Below, piece by piece: positions 17,493 to 26,036 of a stretch of DNA of 64,000 nt. This DNA comes from an uncultured bacterium (GTDB taxonomy: Bacteria > Cyanobacteriota > Vampirovibrionia > Gastranaerophilales > Gastranaerophilaceae). The notes below the pieces were generated by a model. That model had not been told where the DNA came from. It was given only the letters and a program-made list of their open reading frames with translations, and made no database searches. The stretch spans positions 1 to 64,000 of the forward strand of contig CASGEL010000005.1 in NCBI GenBank assembly GCA_949300485.1, given 5' to 3'. The number at the start of each line of letters is the position of its first letter. Position 1 is the stretch's first letter. The translations under genes were made by a program, and so were the position numbers.

Positions 17493-17518
17493 AAAAAGAG
17501 CCTTCAGGCTCTTTTTTT
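17493..17518 (+). terminator. Terminator of the CAT tRNA
   Basis: AAAAAGAGCC, TTCA, GGCTCTTTTTTT, eight bases after the tRNA. Confidence 0.85.
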
Positions 17519-17589
17519 AGTGTTGAGATTTGTATTTAACAGTCCAATATATTTTTAAGTCCGATTTGGTCGGAAATTGTATTTTAATT

Positions 17590-17766
17590 GTCGGTTGGGC
17601 ATACTTGCCCGACGAAACTAAATCACAGACGGTCGGAAGTTGCTTGAGTATAAAAAATCAAATTGGACGAAAACGGGCTTTATTAGGACATAAAATTACA
17701 AAATCAAAAAATTTTCGAGTCCAACTAATGCACAATTTTATCGTTGGGCAAGTATGCCCAACCGAC
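17590..17766. repeat. 177-bp inverted-repeat element
   Basis: The ends are 24-base inverted repeats with one mismatch: GTCGGTTGGGCATACTTGCC (17590 onward, to 17613) and its complement at 17743-17766. An inner pair TTGGACGAAAA (17663-17673) and TTTTCGAGTCCAA (17712-17724) allows a nested hairpin. A further hairpin TTGGGCT, GAA, AGCCCAA is at 17784-17800. No transposase gene is inside. It resembles a miniature inverted-repeat element; target duplications are not evident. Otherwise 17519-17923 holds no credible gene. Confidence 0.55.
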
Positions 17767-17923
17767 AAACCTATTAATCTTTGTTGGGCTGAAAGCCCAA
17801 GCTACATACCTGTAACAGTATGGCAAATTCTGTGTTTCTTTACATTAGTCATAGCAAAAGTAGCAAAAAAAAATTTTAGTGGCTTTCTATATTTTAGGAC
17901 ACAGTAATAGGAAGGATAACACT

Positions 17924-18649
17924 ATGCCGTATATAGATGACAGGTTTCAGAGAGCAGATAGAAATATTAAAGCCGTTTCACCCCGAAAAATAGAAAAACA
18001 TGCTACGGTTTCACTTCCACAAGAAATATTCTCAGAAGTTGAGGATATAGAAAGTTTAAAATTAAAATCTCGTTTTAAGAGAGTGTATAATGATATTTGT
18101 AAAAAGATTGATTTAAACGAGCAAATCAGACCGGAATTAAAGTTTGAGACTCTTGGTGTAAGTGCAGCAGGAGGGTTTGACGTTGTGAGCGGTAAGATTT
18201 ATTTTGATGACTATTTTATAAAGGGCCTTGAAAAATATGATATTGCTTTTATAATAAGGCACGAGCTTGAACACGTAAAACAATTTCATGATATGGAGAG
18301 GTTGCTCGGGCTGGAGAATTTTATGAAGCTAATGTTTTCTAAAGTTGCAAAGTCTCAGGGTGATGAAGCTGTCAATTTAAAAGAAGTTAATACTGATTAT
18401 TACAAAAAAGTTGAGCATGTCCTCGGAAAAATAGATAAAGATTCTCCTGATGGCATACGCGCACAAAAATATATTGATGCATTTAACAAATATCCAGACT
18501 TAATAACCCTCTGGAACAGAAATGATATCTGCAAGCTTAAAAAGATATTTCTTTTTGCAAAAGAATTTATTGTCAATTACAAATTTAATTTTTTGGAAAC
18601 CAGTGCAAACAAAGCTGCAAAAAGGTTTCTGAAAACCTTTAAAGTATAG
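17924..18649 (+). CDS. Putative HExxH zinc metallopeptidase
   Basis: 241 residues from the ATG at 17924, which has AGGAAGGA upstream. IIRHELEHVKQFHDMERLLG (residues 111-130) contains HELEH, the zinc-binding HExxH motif with Glu114 as likely catalytic base; further acidic and His residues follow (E178 region KVEHVLG). The fold before it has LGVSAAGGFDVVSGKIYFDD, strand-rich as in gluzincins. There is no signal peptide or membrane helix, so cytosolic or exported by another route. I cannot place it in a named peptidase family. It has a basic N-terminus MPYIDDRFQRADRNI. Confidence 0.65.
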   Translation: MPYIDDRFQRADRNIKAVSPRKIEKHATVSLPQEIFSEVEDIESLKLKSRFKRVYNDICKKIDLNEQIRPELKFETLGVSAAGGFDVVSGKIYFDDYFIKGLEKYDIAFIIRHELEHVKQFHDMERLLGLENFMKLMFSKVAKSQGDEAVNLKEVNTDYYKKVEHVLGKIDKDSPDGIRAQKYIDAFNKYPDLITLWNRNDICKLKKIFLFAKEFIVNYKFNFLETSANKAAKRFLKTFKV

Positions 18650-18672
18650 TTTTTTTTATATAAAATCTAAAT

Positions 18673-19566
18673 TTATAATTCTTTTTTTAGCCTGGTATTT
18701 TTAGTAATAATTAAAAGCACTCCAAGTAGAATCAGGGTTATTCCTAATGAAATTCTTAACGTCAGGTGCTGATGGAATATTACAACTCCGAAAAATATTG
18801 CGGTTAAAGGCTCTAAGGCTCCAAGTATTGCTGTAGAGGTTGAGCCGATTAGTTTTATTGCAACATTTATTGTTTCCAGAGAAATTATTGTAGGGAATAT
18901 AGAAAGCCCTATTGTATAAAGCCACAATATAGGGCTATTTAGCATTTGCAGCTGAGTGCAAAATTTTAAATTGCATATATAAACGAATAGTCCAAAAAAC
19001 ATTATATAAAAACTCATTTTATCCTGATTTATATCGTTAAGAATTTTTATATTTTTAACTCCTACTATATAGAGTGCGTAAAGTAAGGCTGAAACTAAAA
19101 CAACAATTATTCCATGGAGGTTTAGAGTGGTTCCGGGCTTGCCGTTATATAGCGCTAAGATTCCTATAGAAGTTAATAATATAGCACCAATGGTTGTTTT
19201 TGTGATTTTTTCTTTGAAAAATATTGCCATTATAATAGCAACCATTATCGGGTATATAAAAAGAATTGTACAGGCAATACCTGCTTCTATGTAGTTAAAG
19301 GCATCAAAAAGTGTAAGTGATGAGAATGAAAAAAATATTGCAAGAACAAACAATGGTACCATTTCTTTAATGGAGATTTTTAGAGATATCTTTTTTACAA
19401 AAGTAATCCATATTCCATAAATCGCTACAGCTAAAGCATACCTGTAAAATAATACCGAATTGACCCCGATTCCGGCAGCAAAAAGCGGCAGGGCAAATAA
19501 GGGGTTTGTACCGTAACTTGCTGATGCTATTGCACCGTTTAGTATACCTTTTGTTTTCGTATTCAC
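18673..19566 (-). CDS. EamA/DMT-family transporter
   Basis: 297 residues with ten hydrophobic helices and two EamA repeats: the first around residues 8-140 (ASASYGTNPLFALPLFAAG; FLYP-like TILFIYPIMVAIIMAIFF), the second from about 150 to 290 (ALYALYIVGVKNI; LGALEPLTAIFFGVVIFHQH). This is the drug/metabolite exporter family of the inner membrane; the substrate is unknown. It ends with basic residues KNTRLKKEL. It is convergent with the HExxH gene and is a single-gene unit. Confidence 0.9.
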   Translation of the reverse strand: MNTKTKGILNGAIASASYGTNPLFALPLFAAGIGVNSVLFYRYALAVAIYGIWITFVKKISLKISIKEMVPLFVLAIFFSFSSLTLFDAFNYIEAGIACTILFIYPIMVAIIMAIFFKEKITKTTIGAILLTSIGILALYNGKPGTTLNLHGIIVVLVSALLYALYIVGVKNIKILNDINQDKMSFYIMFFGLFVYICNLKFCTQLQMLNSPILWLYTIGLSIFPTIISLETINVAIKLIGSTSTAILGALEPLTAIFFGVVIFHQHLTLRISLGITLILLGVLLIITKNTRLKKEL

Positions 19567-19631
19567 GTGTGTATTTCCTTTAACATCTAATCTATATTAA
19601 ATTTTTTCAAAAATCAAATTTAATAAGATTT

Positions 19632-19934
19632 TTATCTTGGCAATACATATCCCCAGGTAATGGTTTTATAGTCTTTTAAGGTGCATAGATATGTTATTTT
19701 TTGTTTTCTTTTATTTTCCTGTTTAAAATAACCTTTGCCGTATATAATTGATGAAATAAACTGGTTATTTATATTATTTTCGTACTTGTCAATGTATTCT
19801 TTTTGAGAATTTATTTCTACGGCTGTATTATAACTAGCAGAGTAATTTTTAGAAAGATATTCGGTGCATTCTGTTGCAAATGCAGCACCTTGTATCCAAA
19901 ATAAAAAAGTAAGAATTGTTATTATTTTTTTCAT
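19632..19934 (-). CDS. Small secreted protein, 100 residues
   Basis: Clear signal peptide MKKIITILTFLFWIQGAAFA with cleavage before TEC. The mature 80 residues have two cysteines (near residue 23 and in TYLCTLKDYK), probably a disulfide, and read like a small beta-rich domain ending ITWGYVLPR. No family recognised. It is divergent from the Lrp-type regulator gene. Confidence 0.65.
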   Translation of the reverse strand: MKKIITILTFLFWIQGAAFATECTEYLSKNYSASYNTAVEINSQKEYIDKYENNINNQFISSIIYGKGYFKQENKRKQKITYLCTLKDYKTITWGYVLPR

Positions 19935-19956
19935 AAGTGAATTATAGCATGATTTT

Positions 19957-19965
19957 TGCTATAAT
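19957..19965 (+). promoter_or_regulatory. Extended -10 promoter of the Lrp gene
   Basis: TGC-TATAAT, 30 bases before the start at 19995. Confidence 0.5.
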
Positions 19966-19994
19966 AAATACAAAAATAATTTACGGGAGGTTGT

Positions 19995-20477
19995 ATGAAA
20001 GAAGAATTGCTGTCAATTATAGAAAAAAACAGCAGAATTGATTTTAACGAACTGGCAGTTTTATTAGGAGTAACTGAAGAAGCTGTATTAGAAGAAATTT
20101 CAAAGCTTGAAAATGAAGGTATAATATGCGGATATCATACTCTTATAAATTGGGAAAAGACTTCAATAGAAAAGGTTACAGCATTAATAGAAGTAAAGGT
20201 TACACCGCAAAGAGGACGAGGTTTTGATAATATAGCGGAACGTATTTATAATTATCCTGAAGTAAAGGCAGTTTATCTGATATCCGGAGGTTATGATCTG
20301 CTTGTAATATTAGAAGAAAAAACTTTAAAAGAGATTGCTAATTTTGTATCGGATAAATTATCAACATTAGACAGTGTTTTAAGTACTGCAACACATTTTA
20401 TACTGAAAAAATACAAGGATCATGGCACTATATTGAACAAAGAAACAAAAGATGAGAGAGAGGTTATTACTCCATGA
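19995..20477 (+). CDS. Lrp/AsnC-family transcriptional regulator
   Basis: 160 residues. An N-terminal helix-turn-helix (IEKNSRIDFNELAVLLGVTE, then VLEEISKLENEGIICGYHTL) is followed by a ligand-sensing RAM domain (VTALIEVKVTP; PEVKAVYLISGGYDLLVILE). Such proteins respond to amino acids and often control the adjacent gene. Here the stop overlaps the start of the aminotransferase gene by four bases (ATGA), so both are one unit and the regulator probably controls this operon. GGGAGG precedes the start. Confidence 0.92.
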   Translation: MKEELLSIIEKNSRIDFNELAVLLGVTEEAVLEEISKLENEGIICGYHTLINWEKTSIEKVTALIEVKVTPQRGRGFDNIAERIYNYPEVKAVYLISGGYDLLVILEEKTLKEIANFVSDKLSTLDSVLSTATHFILKKYKDHGTILNKETKDEREVITP

Positions 20478-21643
20478 GGAATTTTTTGTCCCAAAAAGTT
20501 ATTGATATTAAGCCTTCCGGAATAAGAAAATTCTTTGATATAGTTAGCGAAATGAAAGATGCTATTTCGCTTGGTGTTGGTGAGCCTGATTTTGATACTC
20601 CTTGGCATATCAGAGATGAAGGTATCTATGCCTTTGAAAGGGGTAAAACTTTTTACACTTCAAATGCAGGTTTAAAAGAATTAAGAGTTGAAATTTCAAA
20701 TTATTTAAAAAGATCTCAAGGGTTAGATTATAACCCGAATAATGAAATTTTGGTTACAGTAGGTGGCTCTGAAGCGATAGATATCGGCTTGCGGACTGTG
20801 ATAAATCCGGGAGATGAGGTGATCATTCCTCAGCCTTCTTATGTTTCTTATGAGCCTTGTGCTATTTTGGCGGGCGCAGCTCCTGTGATTATAGATTTAA
20901 AAGCTGAGAATGAATTTCGGTTAACACCTGAAGAATTGTTAAATGCAATTACTCCAAAAACGAAGGTTCTAATTCTTCCTTATCCTAATAATCCTACGGG
21001 TGCAATTATGGAGCAAGAGGATTTGGAGAAAATTGCAAAAATTATTATAGAGCATGATATTCTTGTTATGTCGGATGAAATTTATGCAGAATTGACATAT
21101 AAAGATAAACATGTTTCTATAGCTTCGATTAACGGTATGAAAGAGCGTACTATTCTTATTAATGGGTTTTCAAAAGCTTATGCTATGACCGGTTGGCGTT
21201 TAGGCTATGCATGTGCCCCAAAAGAAATAATAAAACAAATGACAAAAATTCATCAGTTTGCGATTATGTGCGCTCCTACTACAAGTCAGTATGCAGCAGT
21301 TGAGGCTTTAAAAAATGGTGATGAAGATGTTATTAAAATGCGTCAGGCATATAATCAGCGCAGAAGATATTTGATGAATGCGTTTAAAAATATGGGGCTT
21401 GAATGTTTTGAGCCGTATGGTGCGTTTTATGTTTTCCCGTCAATAAAAGAATTCGGAATGACAAGCGAGGAATTTGCAACAAAATTTTTAACTGAAGAAA
21501 AGGTTGCAGTTGTTCCGGGTACTGCTTTTGGTGAGTGTGGCGAAGGGTATTTGCGAATATCTTATGCATATTCTTTAGAAACATTGAAAATAGCAATCAA
21601 GCGTCTTGAAAATTTTATAAGCAGATTAAGAAATAATAAGTAG
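20474..21643 (+). CDS. Class I/II aminotransferase (PatA/AspC-like)
   Basis: 389 residues, PLP fold type I. ISLGVGEPDFDTPWHI (31-46), substrate phosphate contacts in VGGSEAID, NNPTGA (172-177), the cofactor Asp201 in SDEIYAEL, and the Schiff-base Lys234 in INGFSKAYAMTGWRLGY. The C-terminal Arg in GYLRISYA binds the alpha-carboxylate. This subgroup includes aromatic and aspartate aminotransferases and B. subtilis PatA; the substrate cannot be fixed. Translation is coupled to the Lrp-type regulator. Confidence 0.92.
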   Translation: MRNFLSQKVIDIKPSGIRKFFDIVSEMKDAISLGVGEPDFDTPWHIRDEGIYAFERGKTFYTSNAGLKELRVEISNYLKRSQGLDYNPNNEILVTVGGSEAIDIGLRTVINPGDEVIIPQPSYVSYEPCAILAGAAPVIIDLKAENEFRLTPEELLNAITPKTKVLILPYPNNPTGAIMEQEDLEKIAKIIIEHDILVMSDEIYAELTYKDKHVSIASINGMKERTILINGFSKAYAMTGWRLGYACAPKEIIKQMTKIHQFAIMCAPTTSQYAAVEALKNGDEDVIKMRQAYNQRRRYLMNAFKNMGLECFEPYGAFYVFPSIKEFGMTSEEFATKFLTEEKVAVVPGTAFGECGEGYLRISYAYSLETLKIAIKRLENFISRLRNNK

Positions 21644-21646
21644 CCA

Positions 21647-21675
21647 TTGACACCGGTCTAATTTATTATTAATAT
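21647..21675 (+). promoter_or_regulatory. Near-consensus promoter of the DUF2023 gene
   Basis: Perfect TTGACA, 17-base spacer, TAATAT; predicted start about 21682. Confidence 0.7.
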
Positions 21676-21683
21676 CTATAGTG

Positions 21684-21702
21684 TTAGGTTAGACTAACAT
21701 TA
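21684..21702 (+). promoter_or_regulatory. DtxR/IdeR-like iron box
   Basis: TTAGGTTAGACTAACATTA matches the published DtxR/IdeR operator TTAGGTTAGSCTAACCTAA at 16 of 19 positions, with the inner dyad GTTAG/CTAAC intact. It covers the predicted transcription start, so bound repressor would block transcription when iron is plentiful. No regulator gene of this family lies in the window. Confidence 0.6.
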
Positions 21703-21715
21703 CGGAGGTTTAAAA

Positions 21716-22177
21716 ATGCGAATCGGGGAAATTGCGCAGTATAATTATTTTATCGGCAGAAATTTATATAATCAGAAAATATCTTTTGCTAAAAATAAGG
21801 ATTTACCGGATGAAAAACTGGAAGAATATAATGACTTAAGGGTGTTTAATCATCATATTTATGAATATAAAAAAGGTTTAAGAAATTTAATCCTTACAAC
21901 AGAAAAAGCTAAATATAGAGATGTTATAGAAGAAAAATTACAGCACAACGGAATATCTTATATTATTCATGATATCAAAGGTGATAAGATAAATGTATAT
22001 TTTGGGGCAGATCCTTGTATTGAGGTTGTTAAAACTTTCAGTCCTAAATTGAATAAACTGACCCCTGAGCAGGATTTCATATTAGGGATAATGCTTGGTT
22101 ATGATAGAGTTAAACAGTGTGAAAGATATTTAAAAACTAAGAATAAGGTAATCAAGTTGTCTTATCCGCAGGAATAA
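21716..22177 (+). CDS. DUF2023-like protein, probably iron-regulated
   Basis: 153 residues. The core VFNHHIYEYKKGLRNLILTT (residues 43-62) and later KINVYFGADPCIEVV match my memory of DUF2023, a small family of unknown function. The first 40 residues are an extra segment starting MRIGEIAQYN with S23-F24-A25-K26, resembling the tag on other proteins here. GGAGG precedes the ATG. The promoter carries a DtxR/IdeR-like box, so expression is probably raised under iron shortage, which fits a role in iron-sparing metabolism; that role is inference. Confidence 0.7.
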   Translation: MRIGEIAQYNYFIGRNLYNQKISFAKNKDLPDEKLEEYNDLRVFNHHIYEYKKGLRNLILTTEKAKYRDVIEEKLQHNGISYIIHDIKGDKINVYFGADPCIEVVKTFSPKLNKLTPEQDFILGIMLGYDRVKQCERYLKTKNKVIKLSYPQE

Positions 22178-22271
22178 ATTTTTAACACTCCTTAAATCAG
22201 CATTTTTAGTTAGCATTTTGGTGAATAAAATATGTTTTATTCTACGCTTTAATATTTTTGGAGTGTGTTAT

Positions 22272-22826
22272 ATGAATAAAATTTTTAAAGTTTTGCCAGT
22301 TTTATTTTTTGTATTTATTTCTTGCATTACTTCTGTTAATGCAGAAAATATTTATTTTGCTAATAATAAATATGAATTAAACTTGTTGGATACTTCTATT
22401 AAAGATGGTATTATCACTAATGATTATTATTTAAACGGTGAATATAAGAACCATTGGTCAAATCTAATTTCTATATCATATTATCCTGAAGTTAATAACC
22501 CTATTAAATTTTCAAATGATTTTGATAAAAAGATAGAATCAAATGATAAATGTGTTCTGTTAAAATTTGTTCAAAATAAAAAACAGGATATAGCTGTAAT
22601 AAGTTATTTGGAAAATGTAGAACAAAATGGAAAATTCTTCTTTGTTTATAATATTTATAAGTATGAAAAGCATCCCGATAAAGGAATGATGGCTTTGAGG
22701 TATGCAAAAAAGTATGATTTTGTGACAAATGATGAAATCAAGCATATTGCAAATGAAGTGAAAGAAATAAATAATGATTATATGGAGCAGATAATTATTG
22801 CCCCTATACCGCCAATTGTTGAATAA
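22272..22826 (+). CDS. Secreted hypothetical protein
   Basis: 184 residues from the ATG at 22272 (GGAG nine bases upstream). Signal peptide MNKIFKVLPVLFFVFISCIT, cleavage near NA/EN. The mature domain alternates strands and helices (NIYFANNKYELNLL; KDGIITNDYYLNG; FFVYNIYKYEKH) and resembles small periplasmic domains, but I cannot name it. A signal-peptide cysteine (FISC) gives a poor lipobox, so it is more likely a soluble periplasmic protein. It follows the DUF2023 gene by about 95 bases and could share its transcript. Confidence 0.7.
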   Translation: MNKIFKVLPVLFFVFISCITSVNAENIYFANNKYELNLLDTSIKDGIITNDYYLNGEYKNHWSNLISISYYPEVNNPIKFSNDFDKKIESNDKCVLLKFVQNKKQDIAVISYLENVEQNGKFFFVYNIYKYEKHPDKGMMALRYAKKYDFVTNDEIKHIANEVKEINNDYMEQIIIAPIPPIVE

Positions 22827-22842
22827 TCTATAAAAACTGATA

Positions 22843-22864
22843 AGGACGGGGTATTTCCCGTCCT
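22843..22864. terminator. Hairpin between convergent genes
   Basis: AGGACGGG, GTATTT, CCCGTCCT: a perfect 8-base stem. No T run follows on the plus strand, so it is a weak terminator. Confidence 0.5.
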
Positions 22865-22876
22865 GTAAACTATATT

Positions 22877-24637
22877 TTAAACAAGTGCGTATTTTTCTTT
22901 AAATTCATCATATGTTTTGGAGAAATCTTTATTATCATAAGATTTAAGTTGTTTTAAAAATTCATGTTTATCAATATTTTGATCTTTTGTTTTTAATATT
23001 GATGTTGCAATATTTGAGCAATGGTCAGAAATTCTTTCAAAGTCATTGAACAGATCCGAAATTAGAAAGTCAAGTTCAATAGGGCATTCTCCATATTGAA
23101 TTCTTTTTATATGTCGATTTTTAGCTTTTAGTACCAGCCTGTCTATAACTTGTTCTAAAGGTTCAATTTTTAAAGCGAGTGTTGAATTATCATGTTTAAA
23201 TGCTTCAGAAGAAAGATATAAGACTTCTAACAGTGCATTTACTATAACTTTTATATCGTTAACAAGTTCCGGAGGAAATTCCATATTTTTACTGTTTTTT
23301 TGTTCAGCAATATTTAAAATATTAACCGCATGATCGCCGATTCTTTCATAGTCACCTATGGTTAGGAGTAATCTTGCAATGATATTTCCTGTATCTTCTG
23401 CTAGTCCTTTATTTGAAACTTTTATCAAGTATGATTCCATTTTATCTTCGTATAAATCAATACGCTGTTCATTTTTATTAATAACATCAGCTTTTTTATA
23501 AGAATAATTTTTTAGAAGTTTTGTTGAATATAATACATTATTTTGTACAAGTTTTGCCATTCGAGCTATTTTATCGTGTATTTCTACTATTGCAAGCTCT
23601 GGAGAAAGAAGGAGTCTTTCATCTAAGAATACTTCATCTTTTTGATTTTTAGATCCTTTTATAACGAAATTTGCAATCTGTTCAAGTTGTTTTATAAATG
23701 GGAACAATAAAATTGTAGTACATATATTAAAAGTTGAATGTAATACTGCAATTCCTGCCGGGTTAATGTTTTCTTCCATAAACGGCAGATCAAATATCCA
23801 GCGTACTATTTCGTAAATAGCCAGAAATACAATTGTTCCAATAACATTAAATGTAACATGTACAACTGCAACTCTTTTTGCATTTGCATTTACTCCTATA
23901 CTTGATAATACGGCGGTTATACAGGTTCCGATATTTTGTCCCATGATTATTGGCAGAGCCATTGAGTATGTCATATCCACCTGCATAACAAGGGCCTGTA
24001 ACATCCCGATTGAAGCTGCTGAACTTTGAATTATTGCAGTTATAAAAGTGCCGACAAAAACCCCAAATAAAGGATTTTTAAATAGTGTTAATAAATGCAT
24101 AAATTTAGGAGAATGTGATAATGGTTCCATAGAAGTTCCCATAAAAATCATTCCTGTCATCAATATTGAAAATCCTAAAAATGCGCTTCCAATATTTTTA
24201 TTTTTATTAGATTTTGCGATAAATATCATCAGTACTCCAACAAGAGCTAACACAGGAGTAAAAGATTCGGGTTTAAATAGTCTAAGAACAGTATTCGAGC
24301 TTTGGATGCCTGAAAGACTTAAAATCCAAGCTGTAATGGTAGTCCCAATATTAGAACCCATAATAACACCTATCGCCTGACTAAGTTTCATAATGCCGGA
24401 GTTTACCAACCCAACGAGCATTACTGTTACAGCGGATGAGCTTTGTATAAGTGCAGTTATACCTGCTCCGAGGACAAGACCTTTTACAGGGTTTGATGTC
24501 ATTGTTTTTAAAATTCTTTCCAGTTTTCCCCCTGCAATTTTTTCTAACCCCAATGACATTATATATATTCCATATAAGAAAAAAGCTAAGCCTCCCAGCA
24601 ATTGTAAAATGCAAAATATATCAAATTGTTGTTCCAT
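22877..24637 (-). CDS. Na/Pi cotransporter family protein with PhoU-like tail
   Basis: 586 residues. Two Na_Pi_cotrans repeats carry the QSSS-type signature (ALIQSSSAVTVMLVGLVN near residue 62 and AIIQSSAASIGMLQAL near 202) within about nine membrane helices. After residue 340 comes a cytosolic helical PhoU-like domain (LLLTIGDYERIGDHAVNI; FNDFERISDHCSNIATS, both with the E-R-I-x-D-H metal motif). Members move phosphate with sodium; many bacterial ones are of unproven substrate. It is preceded by the permease gene on the same strand, with a terminator between. Confidence 0.9.
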   Translation of the reverse strand: MEQQFDIFCILQLLGGLAFFLYGIYIMSLGLEKIAGGKLERILKTMTSNPVKGLVLGAGITALIQSSSAVTVMLVGLVNSGIMKLSQAIGVIMGSNIGTTITAWILSLSGIQSSNTVLRLFKPESFTPVLALVGVLMIFIAKSNKNKNIGSAFLGFSILMTGMIFMGTSMEPLSHSPKFMHLLTLFKNPLFGVFVGTFITAIIQSSAASIGMLQALVMQVDMTYSMALPIIMGQNIGTCITAVLSSIGVNANAKRVAVVHVTFNVIGTIVFLAIYEIVRWIFDLPFMEENINPAGIAVLHSTFNICTTILLFPFIKQLEQIANFVIKGSKNQKDEVFLDERLLLSPELAIVEIHDKIARMAKLVQNNVLYSTKLLKNYSYKKADVINKNEQRIDLYEDKMESYLIKVSNKGLAEDTGNIIARLLLTIGDYERIGDHAVNILNIAEQKNSKNMEFPPELVNDIKVIVNALLEVLYLSSEAFKHDNSTLALKIEPLEQVIDRLVLKAKNRHIKRIQYGECPIELDFLISDLFNDFERISDHCSNIATSILKTKDQNIDKHEFLKQLKSYDNKDFSKTYDEFKEKYALV

Positions 24638-24666
24638 ATTCTTATTCCCTTTTTATGTATTTACTG

Positions 24667-24703
24667 AAAAAAGCAGATTATATATTTATACAACCTGCTT
24701 TTT
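24667..24703 (-). terminator. Terminator after the permease gene
   Basis: On the minus strand AAAAGCAG, a loop of about 18 bases, CTGCTTTTTT. It stops the transcript from 26281 before the Na/Pi gene. Confidence 0.65.
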
Positions 24704-24716
24704 CAATATTATGTTT

Positions 24717-26036
24717 TTATCTCAAAAATCTTAAGTAAATGTATGCTGTACTTATAATTAGTGATATTGCAACTACTAAAACACCATATTTTAAAAATCT
24801 CATAAACGATATAGGGTGACCTTCTTTTATAGCATTTTCAGAGACAATAACATTTGCAGCTGCACCAATGATTGTCATATTGCCTCCAAGGCAAGCGCCT
24901 AAAGATAATGCCCACCATAGAGGGTATGTATAATCTGCACCCATTGCTTTTTCTATTTCAACAAGCATAGGTGCCATAGTTGCAGTGTAAGGAATGTTAT
25001 CAATGATCCCTGAAATAATTCCTGATGCCCAAAGAATAAGCATTGAGGTTGCAGTTTGGCTCCCTTGAGTGACTTGAATTATCCATTCGGCCATAAGCTT
25101 TATACCTCCTGAAGCTTCAAGCCCACCGATTATGATAAATAAGCCGATAAAGAAAAATATTGTATTCCATTCCACATCTCTTAATATATCTGTTGGTTTT
25201 TCAAATATTAATAAAATACTTGCTCCAAGCATTGCAACAACACTTGTTTCTATATGAAGTTTATCATGTAGAATAAACCCTAATATTACTAATAATAATA
25301 TAGTAACGGATCTAATCATTAGATTTTTATCTGTAATAGTATGTGTATTGTCTATTTTTGATATTTCATTCATTTTAGCTTCATCAGCTTTTAGTGATTT
25401 TTTGAAAATTAGAGCCAATACTGTAACGACAGTAAATAAGATTATACAAACGGCAGGAGTTAGTTCTTTAATAAAGTCCATAAAGCTTAATCCGCCAGCA
25501 CTTCCAATAATTATATTAGGAGGATCTCCTATTAATGTTGCGGTACCGCCAATGTTAGAAGCAAATACCTCTGTCAATAAATAAGGAACCGGATCTATAT
25601 CTAATTTTTTTGCAATAACAAAGGTTATTGGCATTATTAAAATAACTGTTGTTACGTTATCCAAAAATGCGCTCACTACAGCTGTAAATACCCCTAATGT
25701 AAATAAGATTTTTATTGGATGGCCTTTTGTAAATTTTAAAAGTTCATTTGCCATCCAGCTAAATACCCCACTTCTTGTTGTTATGGAAACGATAATCATC
25801 ATTGAAACAAGTAAAAATATTACGTTAAAGTCTATAAAATTTACAAAGTAATGAGGATCTAAAACTCCATCCAATGTTTTTGTTTGGCTGACTAAACCAA
25901 GAATTATAGTAATAGCACCGCCAAGTAGTGCGATTGTAACTTTTGGAATTCTTTCCAAAGCTATAAAAATATATGCCAAGATTAATAAGCCGGCAGATAT
26001 CATTACACTGTGAGATGATATAAAATTACTTATCAT
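24717..26036 (-). CDS. ArsB/NhaD-type ion permease
   Basis: 439 residues from the ATG at 26036 (GGAGGG upstream). Eleven to twelve membrane helices with ion-transporter superfamily motifs: LDNVTTVILIMPITF, NIGGTATLIGDPPNIIIGS and the second half IIDNIPYTATMAPML, GACLGGNMTIIGAAANVIVS. This matches the NhaD/ArsB/CitM group (sodium/proton antiport, arsenite or anion transport); the exact ion is open. Its start overlaps the stop of the upstream OadG-like gene by four bases. Confidence 0.88.
   Translation of the reverse strand: MISNFISSHSVMISAGLLILAYIFIALERIPKVTIALLGGAITIILGLVSQTKTLDGVLDPHYFVNFIDFNVIFLLVSMMIIVSITTRSGVFSWMANELLKFTKGHPIKILFTLGVFTAVVSAFLDNVTTVILIMPITFVIAKKLDIDPVPYLLTEVFASNIGGTATLIGDPPNIIIGSAGGLSFMDFIKELTPAVCIILFTVVTVLALIFKKSLKADEAKMNEISKIDNTHTITDKNLMIRSVTILLLVILGFILHDKLHIETSVVAMLGASILLIFEKPTDILRDVEWNTIFFFIGLFIIIGGLEASGGIKLMAEWIIQVTQGSQTATSMLILWASGIISGIIDNIPYTATMAPMLVEIEKAMGADYTYPLWWALSLGACLGGNMTIIGAAANVIVSENAIKEGHPISFMRFLKYGVLVVAISLIISTAYIYLRFLR

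Noticed and set aside
17590-17766. Integron attC site (GTTGGGC/GCCCAAC cores)
   Set aside because: The core sites are in the wrong order for attC and no integrase is near; the inverted ends fit a miniature element better.
17530-17907. 125-codon plus-strand frame
   Set aside because: It runs through both arms of the inverted-repeat element, has no ribosome site and a composition unlike the neighbours; a chance frame.
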